A stretch of DNA of 64,000 nt from Mucilaginibacter robiniae (GTDB lineage: Bacteria > Bacteroidota > Bacteroidia > Sphingobacteriales > Sphingobacteriaceae): NCBI RefSeq assembly GCF_012849215.1, contig NZ_CP051682.1, positions 4,402,001 to 4,466,000 on the forward strand, written 5' to 3'. The notes under the pieces are model-generated. The model ran no database searches. It saw only the letters and a program-made list of their open reading frames with translations, and was not told the DNA's origin. The translations under genes were made by a program, and so were the position numbers. Of the stretch, positions 62,325-64,000 are shown piece by piece. Position 1 is the first letter of the stretch. Each line of letters opens with the position of its first letter.

Positions 62325-62747
62325 CTATTCGCCCCAAGCAGTGATTATCAAGTTTCTTTGTCCGCCGTAGTTACGGTGTTCACACAAATAAATTCCCTGC
62401 CAAGTACCCAGTGCTAGTCTGCCATTGCGTATGGGTAAAGTTACCGAAGTGCCTAACATTGCCGCTTTCAAATGGGCTGGCATATCATCTGAGCCTTCAT
62501 CATTATGCAAGTAATCCGAGTCATTTTCAGGAACTGCTTTGTTAAAGTAAGTTTCAAAATCTTTTCTTACCGTTGGGTCAGCATTTTCATTAATAGTTAG
62601 TGAAGCTGAAGTATGCTGTATAAACACCTGACATAGTCCTGTCTTGATTTCAGTTATTTGTGGTATCGCTTGTACAATTTCTGTTGTAATTAAGTGAAAC
62701 CCTCGAGTACGTGCCCGAAGCTGTAAGGCCTGCTGGTAAATTTTCAT
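62325..62747 (-). CDS. YjbQ/UPF0047-family protein
   Basis: A 140-residue protein from the ATG at 62747 (MKIYQQALQLRARTRGFHLI). The family pattern is clear: QVFIQHTSASLTINENADP, DMPAHLKAAMLGTSVTLPI, and the end LGTWQGIYLCEHRNYGGQRN. Members show weak thiamine-phosphate synthase activity in some species; the true role is unknown. The longer frame to 62819 adds a non-conserved stretch. Confidence 0.9.
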   Translation of the reverse strand: MKIYQQALQLRARTRGFHLITTEIVQAIPQITEIKTGLCQVFIQHTSASLTINENADPTVRKDFETYFNKAVPENDSDYLHNDEGSDDMPAHLKAAMLGTSVTLPIRNGRLALGTWQGIYLCEHRNYGGQRNLIITAWGE

Positions 62748-62946
62748 ACATTGTAAAGTAAGTACTTTTGAGATACACTTGATTAAGTTATGAGGTTTAA
62801 TAAAACTTTTGTTGACCAAAAAACTTACGAGTTGGGATATGAAAACTTGCTTAGTATTCGTTTAAAATGCAAATTATGCTATAATCTCCTGTGTACAGAA
62901 GCAGGATTTTATATGTTTGTGCTCGTTAAACAACTAAACTTTACTT

Positions 62947-63483
62947 ATGAAGATTTCCAAGATTAGCTATCTACTAACTGCTATGGCACTTTCGGCTGCT
63001 ACCATGCAAAGTTGTAAAGCAAAAAAAGCAGTAACAAAACCAGCCCCAGCAACCACACCAGCTGCAACTACGGCACCAGCTCCTGAAAAGCAACCAGAGC
63101 CAGCACCGCCTGCCCAACCAGAGCCAGCACCTGCTCCAGCAAAGCCAGATTTTAACTTCAGTAATATTCAGTTTGAATTTAATTCGGCTGTATTAAAAAC
63201 TAGTTCCTACCAGATTTTAGACAAAATAGCTGCTGAGATGAAAAAAGATCAAGCAGCCAGGTTTGTTCTTAATGGAAATTCATCTGCGGAAGGTACTGTT
63301 GAACATAACATGTCGTTATCAGTAGATCGTGCTAACTCGGTAAAATCATACTTGGTAAATGCCGGCATTAATGGCGATAACCTGAATGTAAAAGGTTATG
63401 GCGAAAGCAAGCCTTTAGCACCTAACACTACAGAAGAAGGCCGCGAATTAAACAGACGTGTAGAAGTAAAATTAACAAAATAA
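62947..63483 (+). CDS. OmpA/Pal-like peptidoglycan-binding lipoprotein
   Basis: A 178-residue lipoprotein: signal with lipobox MQSC, a Pro/Ala/Glu-rich linker (about 30-68), and an OmpA-like domain (about 70-178) with FSNIQFEFNSAVLKTSSY, VLNGNSSAEGTVEHN, LSVDRANSVKSYLVNAG, KGYGESKPLAPN and LNRRVEVKL. It should tie the outer membrane to peptidoglycan, like Pal. No tolB or tolQRA gene is near. The first peptidoglycan loop has Asn-Gly-Asn-Ser-Ser in place of the usual GHTD, slightly altered. Confidence 0.9.
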   Translation: MKISKISYLLTAMALSAATMQSCKAKKAVTKPAPATTPAATTAPAPEKQPEPAPPAQPEPAPAPAKPDFNFSNIQFEFNSAVLKTSSYQILDKIAAEMKKDQAARFVLNGNSSAEGTVEHNMSLSVDRANSVKSYLVNAGINGDNLNVKGYGESKPLAPNTTEEGRELNRRVEVKLTK

Positions 63484-63488
63484 TTAAC

Positions 63489-63539
63489 TATCACCGCCGT
63501 AAAACCTTGAAAGATATACGGCGGTGATAATTAATTACT
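63489..63539. terminator. Hairpin between converging genes
   Basis: Perfect 13-base GC-rich arms (TATCACCGCCGTA at 63489-63501; complement 63527-63539). No strong T-run follows on either side. Confidence 0.6.
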
Positions 63540-63544
63540 TTGTA

Positions 63545-64000
63545 CTATCCAATACCTTCTTCACGGCCAGGTACAGATATATCATAAGCATTTAGCATTA
63601 CCGATACCAAACAGTATCCGCCGATTAAGTAAACCAGTTCAGCCATGCCTTGTTCACCAAAGGCCTTTAGGGCAGCCTGATAGGTGTACTCCGATAATTG
63701 CCCGCCTTTACTTAGTACGGAAGCTACATCATAGGCTATGCCTTCTTCATCGGATAAATCAGATGGACGTTCGCCAGCTGTAATGGTAGCAATTTTCGAC
63801 ACAGACAAACCAATCTTTTCAGCTACGTGCTCATGTGCATAAATTTCATAACGAGAATGAAAATGTGCACCAGTTACCAAAATGGCTACCTCATGCACTG
63901 GTTTAGGCAAGGTGGTGTTTTCAGCCAATGCCATGGTGTAATCCCAAGCAGGCCCACCAAATTGTGGAAAGTGCAGTATCGGTATAAAAGGACCAATTAG
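63545..64000 (-). CDS. Carboxymuconolactone decarboxylase-family protein, 5' end outside window
   Basis: A CMD/AhpD-like protein. Reading stays open from an internal ATG at 63934 to the window edge, and the extra sequence (GPFIPILHFPQFGGPAWDYT) matches the usual GPWNALLHNP-like start, so the gene begins beyond 64000. Conserved parts include LVTGAHFHSRYEIYAHEHVA, with the HxxxxExxxH-like helix, and ALKAFGEQGMAELVYLIGGY. The typical CxxC is absent, so it is not a peroxidase-type AhpD. Function unknown. Confidence 0.82.
   Translation of the reverse strand, partial: LIGPFIPILHFPQFGGPAWDYTMALAENTTLPKPVHEVAILVTGAHFHSRYEIYAHEHVAEKIGLSVSKIATITAGERPSDLSDEEGIAYDVASVLSKGGQLSEYTYQAALKAFGEQGMAELVYLIGGYCLVSVMLNAYDISVPGREEGIG

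Noticed and set aside
63040..63150. Short direct repeats resembling an array
   Set aside because: They encode the Pro/Ala/Glu-rich linker of the Pal-like lipoprotein; no spacer structure.

Overview
The window looks like a chromosomal stretch of a Sphingobacteriaceae-type Bacteroidota (Mucilaginibacter/Pedobacter-like). The evidence is low-GC DNA, promoters of the Bacteroidota type (TAnnTTTG at -7), weak Shine-Dalgarno use, many short N-terminal lipoprotein signals, a PorP/SprF protein beside a giant PKD-repeat protein with a type IX secretion sorting domain, and glycoside hydrolases. Most genes are conserved housekeeping or peripheral metabolism. I see no tRNA, rRNA, CRISPR array, prophage or defence island.

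Layout: 0.1-1.1 kb is a decayed fatty acid desaturase. 1.5-6.1 kb holds gatB, a TlpA-like lipoprotein, an orphan OmpR-type regulator and an RluA-type pseudouridine synthase. 6.1-10.1 kb (minus) carries a siderophore-interacting protein with its AraC regulator, a membrane-anchored methyltransferase and an arginine decarboxylase family enzyme. 10.2-12.6 kb (minus) is a compact metal/respiration operon of heavy-metal-binding lipoprotein, small lipoprotein, SCO copper chaperone and cytochrome c, preceded by a Cys-motif membrane peptide. 12.7-18.6 kb holds DinB, lysA, GH1, folB, a thioesterase, Hsp20 and YajQ.

18.7-26.9 kb is mostly plus strand: ppk1-ppx (overlapping), ubiX, a PH-domain membrane protein, mtaB, and lgt-gtrA-inositol monophosphatase (overlapping). 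27-33 kb holds Nfu, purB, two divergent small membrane proteins, MscS and OsmC. 32.2-38.8 kb is a type IX secretion pair: a PorP/SprF-like protein and a 1863-residue PKD adhesin. 39-43.9 kb has an SpmA/SpmB-type membrane protein, OsmC-metZ and an OmpA porin.

Two insertion sequences sit directly behind host genes: an IS1182-like element (43.9-45.7 kb) behind ompA, and an IS3 element (55.9-57.2 kb) with an intact -1 frameshift signal behind a small membrane protein gene. Between them lie satP, gpmA, an S9 peptidase broken by one frameshift, aspartokinase, argB-proC and a type II NADH dehydrogenase. The right end carries GH3 and GH30-like hydrolases, YjbQ, a Pal-like OmpA lipoprotein and a carboxymuconolactone decarboxylase-family gene cut by the window edge.

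No clearly undescribed system is visible. The most open items are a possible 70-nt small RNA at 21.7 kb, a plus-strand terminator at 31.65 kb with no gene feeding it, a near-leaderless promoter at 12.6 kb, the S9 frameshift, and the poorly characterised small lipoproteins of the copper operon.
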